64,000 bases of DNA from Moraxellaceae bacterium (GCA_030646295.1 JAUSND010000016.1:310001-374000), one strand, 5' to 3'. Positions 17,836-26,261 are shown, counted from the first letter of the stretch. Notes: generated by a model from the letters alone, not told the origin. Made by a program: numbers and translations.

Positions 17836-18624
17836 ATGCGTCGTGTCGTCTTCAATCAGAAGGGTGGGGTGGGCAAATCCAGCATCACCGTGAATCTGGC
17901 CGCCATCAGTGCCAGTCAGGGACTGAAGACGCTGGTCGTGGATCTCGATCCCCAGTGTAATGCGACCCAGTACCTGCTGGGTGAGGCAGCCGAGTTCTCC
18001 CGCGACAAACCCGAGCTTACGCCGAATATCGGCCAGTTTTTTGCCCAGATACTCCAGTTCAAGCTCAAGGAAAAGCCGCTTTCCGAGTACGTGCACAGGA
18101 CGCCTTTTGATAATCTGCACGTGATTCCCTCCAATCCGGAGCTCGGCGAAATCGAGCATATGCTGGAGAGCAAGCACAAGATATTCAAGCTGGCCTCGGC
18201 ATTGAAGGAACTGAGCAATACCTACGACGCCATCTATATTGATACGCCGCCAGCCTTCAACTTCTATACGCTTTCGGCCCTGATTGCCGCCCAGCGTTGC
18301 CTGATTCCATTTGACTGTGATGCCTTCTCCCGGCGTGCGCTTTATACCTTGCTGGAAAATGTGGGTGAGGCCAAGGCAGATCATAATGATGATCTGGAAG
18401 TGGAGGGGATTATTGTCAACCAGTTCCAGCCGCGCGCCACTCTGCCTGTCAAGCTGGTAGAGGAGCTTCGCTCGGAAGGCCTGCCTATTTTCCAGTCGCA
18501 CCTTTCGTCGTCTGTCATCATGAAAGAGTCGCATGAAAAATCATTGCCGCTGGTGCATTTGTCACCAAAGCACAAGCTGACGGAAGAGTACACGGCATTG
18601 TTCCGTGAGCTTTACTCGGCATAG
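17836..18624 (+). CDS. Orphan ParA-family ATPase
   Basis: A 262-residue MinD/ParA P-loop ATPase. The deviant Walker A is NQKGGVGKSS at residues 7-16, the A' motif is VVDLDPQCNATQYLL, and Walker B is IYIDTPPAFNF. There is no N-terminal helix-turn-helix domain, so it is a short chromosomal type. Known relatives position plasmids, chromosomes, chemoreceptor arrays or other large cargo through ATP-driven dimerisation on DNA. No ParB-like partner lies beside it. A bidirectional terminator separates it from phrB. The nearby DnaA boxes make a chromosome-related role tempting, but nothing in the protein proves it. Confidence 0.88.
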   Translation: MRRVVFNQKGGVGKSSITVNLAAISASQGLKTLVVDLDPQCNATQYLLGEAAEFSRDKPELTPNIGQFFAQILQFKLKEKPLSEYVHRTPFDNLHVIPSNPELGEIEHMLESKHKIFKLASALKELSNTYDAIYIDTPPAFNFYTLSALIAAQRCLIPFDCDAFSRRALYTLLENVGEAKADHNDDLEVEGIIVNQFQPRATLPVKLVEELRSEGLPIFQSHLSSSVIMKESHEKSLPLVHLSPKHKLTEEYTALFRELYSA

Positions 18625-18640
18625 GCCGGCCAGATGCACA

Positions 18641-18670
18641 AAAAAACCGCCAGTTTCCGGCGGTTTTTTT
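18641..18670. terminator. Bidirectional terminator between parA-like gene and phrB
   Basis: A stem CCGCC / GGCGG flanked by A6 on the left and T7 on the right, between convergent genes, so it can serve both strands. Confidence 0.85.
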
Positions 18671-18688
18671 GTGGCTGCTATTCAGTGC

Positions 18689-20140
18689 TCAAGGAGCGGC
18701 TGACGGCAGGTTCCTGAAGTGGGAGAGCACGCGATCCTTTACCATGCGCCGGTCTACCATCGGCTCGGGATAATCGGGACACGAAGAAAAGAGGGATGGC
18801 TTGGGCTGGTGAATCGACTTGTCCCGGATGTCACGAAGTTCAGGCACATAGGTGCGAATGAAGTTACCCTTGGGATCAAAGCGTTCGCTTTGCAGTACCG
18901 GATTGAAAATACGGAAGTAAGGGGCTGCATCATTGCCGGTTGAGGCAGACCATTGCCAGCCACCATTATTGGCTGACAGGTCGCCATCAATCAGGTGTTG
19001 CATGAAGAATTTCTCGCCCCAGCGCCAGTCGATGAACAGGTCCTTTGTCAGGAACATGGCAACGACCATGCGCAGGCGGTTGTGCATCCAGCCCGTTTGC
19101 CGGAGCTGACGCATGGCTGCATCGACCAGCGGGAAACCGGTCTGTCCGTCGCACCAACGCTGAAAGTCATTTTCATCATGGCGCCAGGGAATGTGTGCGG
19201 TCTCCAGCCTGAACGGGCGGTGCTTGCAGACGCGAGGCCAGCCCACCATCACATGCTTGTAAAAGTCACGCCAACCGATCTCGCTTATCCACTGCTCAAC
19301 GCCTTTGGTAGAGCCGTGCTGGTGCCGGTAATTGAACGCAGCATTCAGGCATTGACGTGCTGAAATTGACCCTGCTGCAAGATAAGGAGAAAGACGGCTG
19401 ACACCATCATTATCGGTGAGTTCCGGAAAATCCCGCTGTTCATCGTAGCGTTTCAGGCCATGCTCGACAAAGCTGGTGAGACGTTCCAGTGCGGCCTCTT
19501 CTCCGGCTGGCCACCATGAGAGAGCGATGTCACTTGTAACATGTGAATCAAATCCCTTGATGGCAGCAGGAATCTTGTCGCTGTCTGCAAAGCGGTGACG
19601 CCGTAAGGCGGGGGGAGGGAGCAATCGTATCCCTCCAACCTCAAGACGCGCCAGCCAGTTCCTTTTGAACGGCGTAAAGACAGAGTAAAAGCGGCCGTCA
19701 TTGGTCAATACCGTTCCTGGCGTTACTGCACACTGGTCATGATGGGAATGAAAAGTAACACCTTTTGGGGCTAGGGCCTGCTTGACGGCGGCATCTCGCA
19801 CGAGCTCATTGACTTCATACTGTATATTGCAGTGCACGGCAGTTATCTGGTGCTTTTCACAGAGCCTGGACAGGGCATCCGGAATACCTGAGAAATCATT
19901 TGTTTTTATAATCAGTAGCGGAATATCAAGCTTATCAAGCGATTTTTCCAGTTCGCGCAAAGTCCGTAATTCAAAGTCCACCCGAATACCTGCAACATCA
20001 TGCTGTTGCCATTGCCCGGGAGTGATGGCGTAGACACAGGCAACGGCAGCATCCTTATCGGCACATGCAGCGGCCAGTGCAGTATTGTCACTGATACGAA
20101 GATCTGCCCTGAGCCATACCAGATGGCGTGCCGTATTCAC
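18689..20140 (-). CDS. phrB: Deoxyribodipyrimidine photolyase (class I CPD)
   Basis: A 483-residue photolyase. The N-terminal antenna (Rossmann) domain starts HLVWLRADLRISDNTALA. The C-terminal FAD domain contains SRLSPYLAAGSIS, EIGWRDFYKHVM, the DNA- and flavin-binding segment MHNRLRMVVAMFLTKD, and WQWSASTGNDAAPYFRIFNP. It uses blue light to split cyclobutane pyrimidine dimers. It is the last gene of the leftward photo-operon, and its ATG overlaps the stop of the B12-binding regulator by four bases (ATGA), so it is translationally coupled to it. The stop is followed by the bidirectional terminator. Confidence 0.95.
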   Translation of the reverse strand: MNTARHLVWLRADLRISDNTALAAACADKDAAVACVYAITPGQWQQHDVAGIRVDFELRTLRELEKSLDKLDIPLLIIKTNDFSGIPDALSRLCEKHQITAVHCNIQYEVNELVRDAAVKQALAPKGVTFHSHHDQCAVTPGTVLTNDGRFYSVFTPFKRNWLARLEVGGIRLLPPPALRRHRFADSDKIPAAIKGFDSHVTSDIALSWWPAGEEAALERLTSFVEHGLKRYDEQRDFPELTDNDGVSRLSPYLAAGSISARQCLNAAFNYRHQHGSTKGVEQWISEIGWRDFYKHVMVGWPRVCKHRPFRLETAHIPWRHDENDFQRWCDGQTGFPLVDAAMRQLRQTGWMHNRLRMVVAMFLTKDLFIDWRWGEKFFMQHLIDGDLSANNGGWQWSASTGNDAAPYFRIFNPVLQSERFDPKGNFIRTYVPELRDIRDKSIHQPKPSLFSSCPDYPEPMVDRRMVKDRVLSHFRNLPSAAP

Positions 20141-21087
20141 TTTCCGGCCCCGTGAGTGCGTCTCCAGATGGTGACTGCCTTTCGAATGCTTTCCAGGTCG
20201 TGAAAGAACTCAACTGCCTCAATGCTGCGGCGAGTGGAACGCAGGCAATTGCCACCAGCCCATATATCCACACTGAGGGGAAGGCGGAAACGAAGCTCTT
20301 CCAGAAACTCGATGGCTTTGCTGGTCGGATAAGATGCACTGAAGGAAAGTGCGACAATGTTCATTTTGTGCTTGCTGGCAGCCTGAGCAATGTCGCGGAC
20401 CGGCATCTGGGCACCAAAACAGATGGCATCCACATTGTCCAGGCGCATCATTGCCTCAACCATCAGGATGCCAAGGGTATGGCTTTCTTCCGGTGCGGTC
20501 GTCAGCATGATATGAGGGGGCTCTGTGGCGGCCCTCAGGTTGGTGATGGCTGTGCGGATGAGCGACTGAACCTGTTCGGTATAGAGATGCTCTTCATGCA
20601 CCTCGATTATGCCCTGCATCCAGGCCTCACCGATAATGAAGTTGGAGTGCTGAAGAAATTCGATAATAAACGTCTGCAAACCAAGCTTTACAAGCTGGTG
20701 TGAAAGATACTCGCGGATACTGTGAGGGTCCTTGCTTTGCATGACCTCAATCAGCTCTTTCTCTATTTCTGGCGATATGCTTGTCTTGGTTTTGTTTTGC
20801 GAGCGTAGCAGGTTTTCAAGGTCAGACACGCCCATGGTAATTATTTTTCCCGGCCTGAATCCTGCGTCAATCAGTCGCCGGAGCAGACGTAGCTTGTTGA
20901 CCTGGTCAAGTGAATAGATGCGGTCACCCTGATCATCCCGGTCCGGGGTTGGAAAGTGGTAGCGGCGTTCCCACATGCGAAGTAGTTCCTTGGAAACACC
21001 GGTTTCACGTTCAACTGCATTGATGGGCAGTCTGACGGGCATTTCTGGAATGCCGTTGCCTGAGTTGGCGATAGAGGAAGTGTTCAT
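20137..21087 (-). CDS. litR: LitR/CarH-type B12-dependent photoreceptor, MerR family
   Basis: A 316-residue regulator. The N-terminal MerR helix-turn-helix includes INAVERETGVSKELLRMWERRY (about residues 22-43) and the wing at RIYSLDQVNKL. A helical region and a C-terminal cobalamin-binding domain follow. Both signature motifs of the CarH/LitR group are intact: W156-x9-E166-H167, and E201-x-H203-x-x-G206, where the histidine can ligate cobalt. Known members bind adenosylcobalamin, repress in the dark as oligomers and release DNA on illumination. It is the seventh gene of an operon that also encodes photolyase, so it probably represses its own operon. The paired palindromes at the operon promoter are candidate operators. 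Confidence 0.88.
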   Translation of the reverse strand: MNTSSIANSGNGIPEMPVRLPINAVERETGVSKELLRMWERRYHFPTPDRDDQGDRIYSLDQVNKLRLLRRLIDAGFRPGKIITMGVSDLENLLRSQNKTKTSISPEIEKELIEVMQSKDPHSIREYLSHQLVKLGLQTFIIEFLQHSNFIIGEAWMQGIIEVHEEHLYTEQVQSLIRTAITNLRAATEPPHIMLTTAPEESHTLGILMVEAMMRLDNVDAICFGAQMPVRDIAQAASKHKMNIVALSFSASYPTSKAIEFLEELRFRLPLSVDIWAGGNCLRSTRRSIEAVEFFHDLESIRKAVTIWRRTHGAGK

Positions 21088-21090
21088 GAT

Positions 21091-21507
21091 TTACGCCTTG
21101 GCCTTTGCTTTTATCCGACGGAGAATCCAGCCGATAACCGGGAGTTTTTCATAGAGCTCTTCAGCTGCATCCCAGTAGTCGCGGTGATATTCCACACGAC
21201 CATCATCGGCGAAGCGAAGATGGCTTCCTCCCTGAATGACCATTATTTTACCTCGCCAGTAAAAGCTGAACCGCCAGGTGATGAATGCCTTTCTGGCATC
21301 CGCTATCGTCTCATCAAAGATAAAGGCTGGTCGATCCAGAGTATCGAACATGTCCCTGAATATCTTCAGGATGACGTCCCGGGATCTGGTTTCGTTAAAA
21401 GGGTCCTTGAAGTAGGCATCCTCGGTGTAATAGGAACCAATTCTTTCAAGGCTGTCCGGGGTAAGGGTCTCGTACCAGTCAAGAAGACCGCGTAATGAAG
21501 TCGTCAT
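21091..21507 (-). CDS. NTF2-like/SnoaL-type protein
   Basis: A 138-residue single-domain protein of the nuclear transport factor 2-like fold, a cone-shaped barrel. Visible pattern: LLDWYETLTPDSLERIGSYY, YFKDPFNE, FETIADARKAFITWRFSF-type strands and GGSHLRFADDGRVEYHRDYWD. Such proteins act as small isomerases, hydrolases or binding proteins for polar or lipid ligands; the Asp and His in this pocket allow catalysis. The ATG at 21507 overlaps the stop of the upstream SDR gene (ATGA), which decides the start over the longer frame. Members of this family often occur in light-induced operons with photolyase and cyclopropane synthase genes. The substrate is unknown. Confidence 0.8.
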   Translation of the reverse strand: MTTSLRGLLDWYETLTPDSLERIGSYYTEDAYFKDPFNETRSRDVILKIFRDMFDTLDRPAFIFDETIADARKAFITWRFSFYWRGKIMVIQGGSHLRFADDGRVEYHRDYWDAAEELYEKLPVIGWILRRIKAKAKA

Positions 21508-22283
21508 GATTTTTTTGCAACCTCGGCAAGGATACGAAACCGGATCGGGTAGGGAAGTCTGCGAATCACGCGTAGCCACCGGGTAAAGCGCTTGGGAAAG
21601 TGGATTTCAAACTGACCTGCTTCAATCCCTTGCATGATGGCTGATGCAGCCTCCGCCGGTGTCAGAAGGGCCGGCATGGAAAAATTATTGGTCTTGGTCA
21701 AGGGCGTATCGACGAAGCCAGGGTTGATCACGCTCACACCAATACCCTTGTCATGCAGGTCAAGGTAAAGCGCTTCTGCGAAATTGATCATGGCCGCTTT
21801 GGTGGGGCCATAAATGAGTGATTTTGGCAGGCCCATATATCCGGCGACACTGGCAATCATGCTGATTCCACCCTGCTTGCGCTGGAGCATGTCTGGCAAC
21901 ACGGCTGCCACGCCATAAATGATGCCCATCAGGTTGGTATTCACCATGTTTGCGGCTTTTCCGGTATCAAGTTCCCATGCGCGCATGGGTTGATAATCAG
22001 CTGCGCAGAAGATGAGATGGTCCAGGCCCTGCCAGTGCATGGCAATAGTCTGATAGGCAGATTGCCATTCCGCTTCGTTTGTAACATCCAGTGCCAGTAC
22101 GAGTGATTGCTCAGGATACCGCGTCGCCAGTTCATCAAGAGCCCCGGTTTTGCGGGCACTGGTTGCAACCATGGCGCCATTTTGTAAAAGCAATTGGGCT
22201 AGGGCGTGGCCAATTCCACTACTCGCACCTACCACCCAGACACGCTGCTTCTGCCAGTCAGCAACAACGGGATTCAGGCTCAT
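21504..22283 (-). CDS. Short-chain dehydrogenase/reductase
   Basis: A 259-residue classical SDR. The cofactor motif GASSGIGHALAQ is at about residues 19-30, the structural Asp in ALDVTN, the NTNLMG segment, catalytic Ser in SMIASVAGYMG and Tyr-x3-Lys in YGPTKAAM. Arg43 in TSARKTGAL after the second strand suggests NADP(H) preference. The C terminus is basic (RWLRVIRRLPYPIR) and may touch the membrane. The start overlaps the stop of the DUF3833 gene by four bases. In this operon it probably oxidises or reduces a lipid-derived substrate, which is inferred from context. Confidence 0.88.
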   Translation of the reverse strand: MSLNPVVADWQKQRVWVVGASSGIGHALAQLLLQNGAMVATSARKTGALDELATRYPEQSLVLALDVTNEAEWQSAYQTIAMHWQGLDHLIFCAADYQPMRAWELDTGKAANMVNTNLMGIIYGVAAVLPDMLQRKQGGISMIASVAGYMGLPKSLIYGPTKAAMINFAEALYLDLHDKGIGVSVINPGFVDTPLTKTNNFSMPALLTPAEAASAIMQGIEAGQFEIHFPKRFTRWLRVIRRLPYPIRFRILAEVAKKS

Positions 22284-22804
22284 GCTTCCTCCTTGCGGAA
22301 AAACAGGGTGACATTACCTAGCCGGATACCGAATTTTGACATTACGGCCTGATTGATGAGGGTCTGTTTGTCATGCAGGTACATCCAGTCATTGAACTGG
22401 ACATGATAGGTTTTACCATCAACCGGCAATGCCAGCGTGTACTCCCACTTCAGGGCCGGGCCTGCCGCAATGCCGTTGGCTTTTCCGATTACATCGTCAG
22501 CGCGACCTGTATAGCGGCCATCAGGCAGTCTGGTCAGATACCAGATTCTGGTCTGCTTGCTGCCATCATCGTAGGTGAAGTGCTCCTCAAGCTTTCCTTC
22601 ATCACCTTGCCACGAGCCGTTCATTTCGACGGTAAAGCGTTTGACAACCTTGCCCGACCTGTCCTGAAACTGTCCCCATGCCGTGAGCTTTCCATTGAAG
22701 TAGTCACGGAGGTCCAGTGTGGGCTGCATTGCCCGGTATTCCTCAATGCGGGCGCTACAGGCGGTCAGCATGAAGGCAATAATGATACCAACAAGAATGC
22801 GCAT
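22280..22804 (-). CDS. DUF3833 family lipoprotein
   Basis: A 174-residue protein with a lipoprotein signal peptide: MRILVGIIIAFMLTACSAR, with the lipobox LTAC placing the lipidated Cys at 16. The mature part matches DUF3833: LDLRDYFNGKLTAWGQFQDRSGK, a run of strands with EEHFTYDDG, and KWEYTLALPVDGKTYHVQFNDWMY. It resembles a lipocalin-like barrel. It sits between the cyclopropane synthase and SDR genes in the photo-operon. The fold and periplasmic location suggest lipid handling, but no function is established. The ATG at 22804 gives the signal peptide; the longer frame does not. Confidence 0.83.
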   Translation of the reverse strand: MRILVGIIIAFMLTACSARIEEYRAMQPTLDLRDYFNGKLTAWGQFQDRSGKVVKRFTVEMNGSWQGDEGKLEEHFTYDDGSKQTRIWYLTRLPDGRYTGRADDVIGKANGIAAGPALKWEYTLALPVDGKTYHVQFNDWMYLHDKQTLINQAVMSKFGIRLGNVTLFFRKEEA

Positions 22805-22812
22805 GGTTATCC

Positions 22813-24024
22813 TCACTTTGAGACCAGTGCCTGGTATACATCGGTACGTTTCGTCAGGAATCCTGCTTCGCAATAGCAGAAGTAAAACCGCCAGAGGCGA
22901 ATGAAGGCCTCGTCAAAACCCTGTGCGCGAACATCATTGACTACACTTTCAAAGTTTTCTCGCCACAGTCGAAGTGTTTTTGCATAGTCAAGGCCAAAGC
23001 CGTGAAAATCATTCACTTTCAGGCCGGAACTTTTCACTTCGGACTCAAACCGGTCTGGTGACGGGAGCATGCCTCCCGGGAAAATGTACTGCTGAATAAA
23101 GTCGGTTCCCCGCTGATAGCCATCAAACCGGTTGTTGTCGATGGTTATTGTCTGGATGGCAGCACGTCCGCCGGGGCGAAGGGACTCTGATACCTTCCGG
23201 AAATAGGATGGCCAGTACGACTGGCCTACTGCTTCGAACATCTCGATAGAGACAATGGCATCATACTTTCCGATAAGGTCCCGGTAATCGAGAAACTGGA
23301 AATGGGTTTTGCCTTCAGCTGGAGTGCCGATCACTCGGTTACGAGCCCATTCCAGCTGCTCCTTTGACAGTGAGATCCCGGTGACATAACAACCACGTGT
23401 CCTGGCGGCGTGTTCAGCCAGTGCTCCCCATCCACAACCAATTTCAAGAAGATGATCACCACGCCTGATGTCCAGCATGTCAAGGAGTCGCTCATATTTC
23501 TGGTATTGAGCCTCTTCAAGCGACTCCTGCCCGCTACTGAACAATGCGGATGAGTAGGTCATTGACGGATCAAGCCACAGGCGATAGAAATCATTGCCGA
23601 TGTCGTAATGCGCATGAATATTCTTTTTGCTGCCACTTCGTGTATTACGGTTCATCAGGTGACGAAGCCGGTAAAAAACGGTTCCCCAGAAGTTTCCATG
23701 CAGGGCTTTTTCAAGGATGTCCTGGTTTTCAAGGCCAAGAAGTAGCAGTGAAAGGAGGTCTGGTGTATCTATTTTCTGGTCGCGATACGCCTCGGCAAGG
23801 CCAATATCGCCGCTTTTGAGAATGTTGCCAATGGCACTCCAGTCCCTGATCTGAATGCTGGCATGAGGCCCTGCGCTTTCCCCCTTGAAAAGCATTGTAC
23901 TGCCATCAGGGCTTTTGAGCTCAAGATGGCCTACCCGTATTTTCTCCAGCAAACCAAGGAACGTCCGCGCAATGGCCGGAATTTTTGTAAGGGGCTGCGA
24001 TGAGCTTATTGTCGTGGAGTTCAT
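22813..24024 (-). CDS. Cyclopropane-fatty-acyl-phospholipid synthase family methyltransferase
   Basis: A 403-residue SAM-dependent enzyme of the CFA synthase family, slightly longer than E. coli Cfa. The N-terminal domain is followed by KKNIHAHYDIGNDFYRLWLD, the SAM motif LEIGCGWGALAEHAA, VSIEMFEAVGQSYW and FIQQYIFPGGMLPS. It transfers a methylene or methyl group to the double bond of unsaturated acyl chains in membrane phospholipids. The upstream neighbours (DUF1365 and an FAD oxidoreductase) are typical of the photo- or oxidative-stress type of this family rather than the stationary-phase E. coli type, so the product may be a further modified acyl chain. Its start overlaps the DUF1365 stop by four bases. 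Confidence 0.9.
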   Translation of the reverse strand: MNSTTISSSQPLTKIPAIARTFLGLLEKIRVGHLELKSPDGSTMLFKGESAGPHASIQIRDWSAIGNILKSGDIGLAEAYRDQKIDTPDLLSLLLLGLENQDILEKALHGNFWGTVFYRLRHLMNRNTRSGSKKNIHAHYDIGNDFYRLWLDPSMTYSSALFSSGQESLEEAQYQKYERLLDMLDIRRGDHLLEIGCGWGALAEHAARTRGCYVTGISLSKEQLEWARNRVIGTPAEGKTHFQFLDYRDLIGKYDAIVSIEMFEAVGQSYWPSYFRKVSESLRPGGRAAIQTITIDNNRFDGYQRGTDFIQQYIFPGGMLPSPDRFESEVKSSGLKVNDFHGFGLDYAKTLRLWRENFESVVNDVRAQGFDEAFIRLWRFYFCYCEAGFLTKRTDVYQALVSK

Positions 24025-24776
24025 CTGGAAATCTCCTGGGAGGGGGGAGAGGGTTTGTGATGAATGGATATGCCTTTAAGGAAAAGCTTTAGTGCCTGCC
24101 AGTTGATCCGCAGGACAACCATCAACGTGGAAAATCCGAATGAGAAAAACGTTTTCAGAAGCTCCTGATCGCTGAGGGTGGAGGCCTGTCCGGTGACAAC
24201 TGTCTTGAGGACCTCGGTTTCCTCCTCAAAATAGTCAATCGCAACGGTGCGGCGCCCGGAGGTGACAGAAAACCTGAACTGGTAATGTCCTTTGACCTCA
24301 AGGAATGGTGATACATGAAAAACCTTTCTGGATTGAAGAAGGGTTGATGTACCAATTACGCTATTTTCGGGTGCTGTCAGCAAATAACAGTGTCGCTCAC
24401 CAAAGGTATTCCTGACCTCGCACAGAACTGCGCGGAGCTGGCCATCACGGTCATGACACCACCAGAAGCTGACCGGATTGAAAACAAAGCCGAGAATCCG
24501 GGGCATGGTCATTAACAACACTTCACCATCGGCATTAGTGACGCCTTCCCGGGCCAATGTTTCAGCGATCCATTCAGACGGGTTTTTACCATTGCCGTGA
24601 TCTTTCTCGTTGAAGCTGAACAGGTTTAGCCGGTCAAGGCTGAAAAGCCTGCTTGCCATCTCCTTTTTTCCAGACAGTGGAAAACATATGAAAATCGCGG
24701 GGTAGCGAAAGGCATGCCTGCGCGGCCAGAGGCGTGTATGTGCCACTGTTCCATGAAAAAGCCACTCCTTTTTCAT
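24021..24776 (-). CDS. DUF1365 family protein
   Basis: A 251-residue DUF1365 protein. Typical segments are LFHGTVAHTRLWPRRHAFRY near the N terminus, PRILGFVFNPVSFWWCHD, CEVRNTFGERHCYLL, KVFHVSPFLEVKGHYQF and the hydrophobic C-terminal region. It is nearly always encoded between an FAD-dependent oxidoreductase and a CFA-family methyltransferase, as here. Its biochemical role is not settled; association with unusual fatty acid formation is reported for related operons. The ATG at 24776 overlaps the oxidoreductase stop (ATGA), which fixes the start against a longer open frame. Confidence 0.85.
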   Translation of the reverse strand: MKKEWLFHGTVAHTRLWPRRHAFRYPAIFICFPLSGKKEMASRLFSLDRLNLFSFNEKDHGNGKNPSEWIAETLAREGVTNADGEVLLMTMPRILGFVFNPVSFWWCHDRDGQLRAVLCEVRNTFGERHCYLLTAPENSVIGTSTLLQSRKVFHVSPFLEVKGHYQFRFSVTSGRRTVAIDYFEEETEVLKTVVTGQASTLSDQELLKTFFSFGFSTLMVVLRINWQALKLFLKGISIHHKPSPPSQEISR

Positions 24777-26038
24777 GTGACGCTCTCCCATGGAATGGTT
24801 GCGCCAAGCAGTCGGGCAACTGCAATGCCAGACTTGAGCCCGTCCTCGTGGAATCCGTAGCCTGCCCACGCACCGCAAAAGAAGACCCTGTCCATGCCTT
24901 GTATGTCTGGCAGTTTCTGTTGGGCCTTGTATGCGGCCTGATCCAGCAATGGGTGTGCATAGTCAAGTCTGCGCAGTACCGTGTCAGATTTCGGATCTTC
25001 TGGTGGATTCAGTGTGACAAAAACATCGGTTTTGAATGGCAAACCCTGCAGTTTGCTGAGCCAGTACGTCACGGCGACAGGACTGGTAGCGTCAGGTGTG
25101 CCCTTGCTGTAGTAGTTCCAGGCTGACCAGGTGTGGCGACGTTTTGGCATCAGGCGTGTATCCGTGTGCAACCAGGCGACATTCGGCTGATAGCGGATTG
25201 CCTCCAGGACTTCACGCTCAGCGGGGTGTGCATCCTGCAGCATGGCAAGCGACTGGTCCGTGTGGCACGCCATGATGACCAGATCAAAGTGCTCGGTATT
25301 CTTTGCTGTCGTGATGACGACTCCGCTTGCGGTACGCCTGACGCCAAGTACCGGTGTGGACAACCGGACATCCGGCAATGCTCGCAGCATTGCATTTACA
25401 TACTCACGTGATCCATTTTTGATGGTCTTCCATTGCGGACGATCAAGCACCTGAAGCAGACCGTGGTTCATACAGAACTGCAGGAATGTTTCGGCAGGGA
25501 AGTCTCCCATGCTTTTCAGCGGACTCGACCAGATGGCAGCCCCCATGGGGTAGAGGTACCAGTCACGGAACTCCTTGCTGTAGTGTCCGGTGTGCAGCAG
25601 TTGCCCCAGTGTGATGCCTGTTGTCCGGGCCTGATCCAGAAGCTGTCCGGATTCACGGTTAAACCGCAGGATATCCAGCACCATGCGCCAGAAGGCCGGC
25701 TTCACCAGATTCAACGGCTGCGCGAAGAGGGTGGTCAGGTCCGCTCCCGCCCATTCCAGATTGACACCAGGCACGCTCACGCTGAAGGTCATTTCGCTGG
25801 CAAGGGTTTCAACACCCAGCATGGGAAGCAGTTTTATCAGGTTTGGATAGGTGCGGTCGTTGTGTACCAGAAAGCCGGTATCGACCGGATGGCTGATGCC
25901 ATCCAGTGACACGTCTATCGTATTGCTGTGTCCGCCGGCATAGTCATTGGCTTCGTACAGGACAACATCATGTTGACCTGTCAGTAGCCAGGCGGCGCTG
26001 AGTCCGGCAATTCCTGAGCCTACGATGGCAATACGCAT
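24773..26038 (-). CDS. FAD-dependent amine oxidase-type oxidoreductase
   Basis: A 421-residue flavoprotein. The dinucleotide-binding motif MRIAIVGSGIAGLSAAWLL starts at the N terminus, followed by LYEANDYAGGHSNT, VDTGFLVHNDRTYPN and a C-terminal FAD motif VFFCGAWAGYGFHEDGLKSG. The family is the NAD(P)-binding/amine-oxidase superfamily that accompanies DUF1365 and CFA synthase genes, probably oxidising an acyl chain or isoprenoid. It is the first gene of the eight-gene operon. The ATG at 26038 is preceded by AAGGAAAGGAA, a good ribosome site; the open frame extends further but without conservation. Its promoter region carries two palindromes. Confidence 0.9.
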   Translation of the reverse strand: MRIAIVGSGIAGLSAAWLLTGQHDVVLYEANDYAGGHSNTIDVSLDGISHPVDTGFLVHNDRTYPNLIKLLPMLGVETLASEMTFSVSVPGVNLEWAGADLTTLFAQPLNLVKPAFWRMVLDILRFNRESGQLLDQARTTGITLGQLLHTGHYSKEFRDWYLYPMGAAIWSSPLKSMGDFPAETFLQFCMNHGLLQVLDRPQWKTIKNGSREYVNAMLRALPDVRLSTPVLGVRRTASGVVITTAKNTEHFDLVIMACHTDQSLAMLQDAHPAEREVLEAIRYQPNVAWLHTDTRLMPKRRHTWSAWNYYSKGTPDATSPVAVTYWLSKLQGLPFKTDVFVTLNPPEDPKSDTVLRRLDYAHPLLDQAAYKAQQKLPDIQGMDRVFFCGAWAGYGFHEDGLKSGIAVARLLGATIPWESVT

Positions 26039-26070
26039 TTCCTTTCCTTTATATCGTTTACGATGCCTTT

Positions 26071-26083
26071 TTGTACTATACAA
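26071..26083. promoter_or_regulatory. Proximal palindrome, candidate LitR operator
   Basis: TTGTA-CTA-TACAA, a perfect 5-base inverted repeat, 33 bases upstream of the first gene of the photo-operon and downstream of the candidate promoter. It shares both half-sites with the palindrome at 26126-26140. Confidence 0.5.
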
Positions 26084-26095
26084 GGCGATGACCTC

Positions 26096-26123
26096 ATCTT
26101 ATCCAAGGCTGGCCGCCGGTCAA
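26096..26123 (-). promoter_or_regulatory. Candidate promoter of the photo-operon
   Basis: On the - strand, -35 TTGACC (26118-26123) and -10 TAAGAT (26096-26101) are separated by 16 bases, between the two palindromes. A second possibility is the TATAAT inside the distal palindrome (26131-26136), which lacks a good -35. Confidence 0.45.
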
Positions 26124-26125
26124 TG

Positions 26126-26140
26126 TTTGTATTATACAAA
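26126..26140. promoter_or_regulatory. Distal palindrome, candidate LitR operator
   Basis: TTTGTA-TTA-TACAAA, a perfect 6-base inverted repeat, just upstream of the -35 of the candidate promoter. Its centre is 56 bases from the centre of the proximal palindrome. It also lies about 120 bases upstream of the divergent histidine phosphatase gene. Confidence 0.5.
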
Positions 26141-26261
26141 ATTGTAACTTTCAGGTTGGACAGGATATTTCCGGGTCGGGATCATGGCGGTCAGACTGGC
26201 TCAGCAAGAGGTGCGACTCGTGATAAACTGCTAATTTGCCAACATATTTCCGGGGGGCGGG

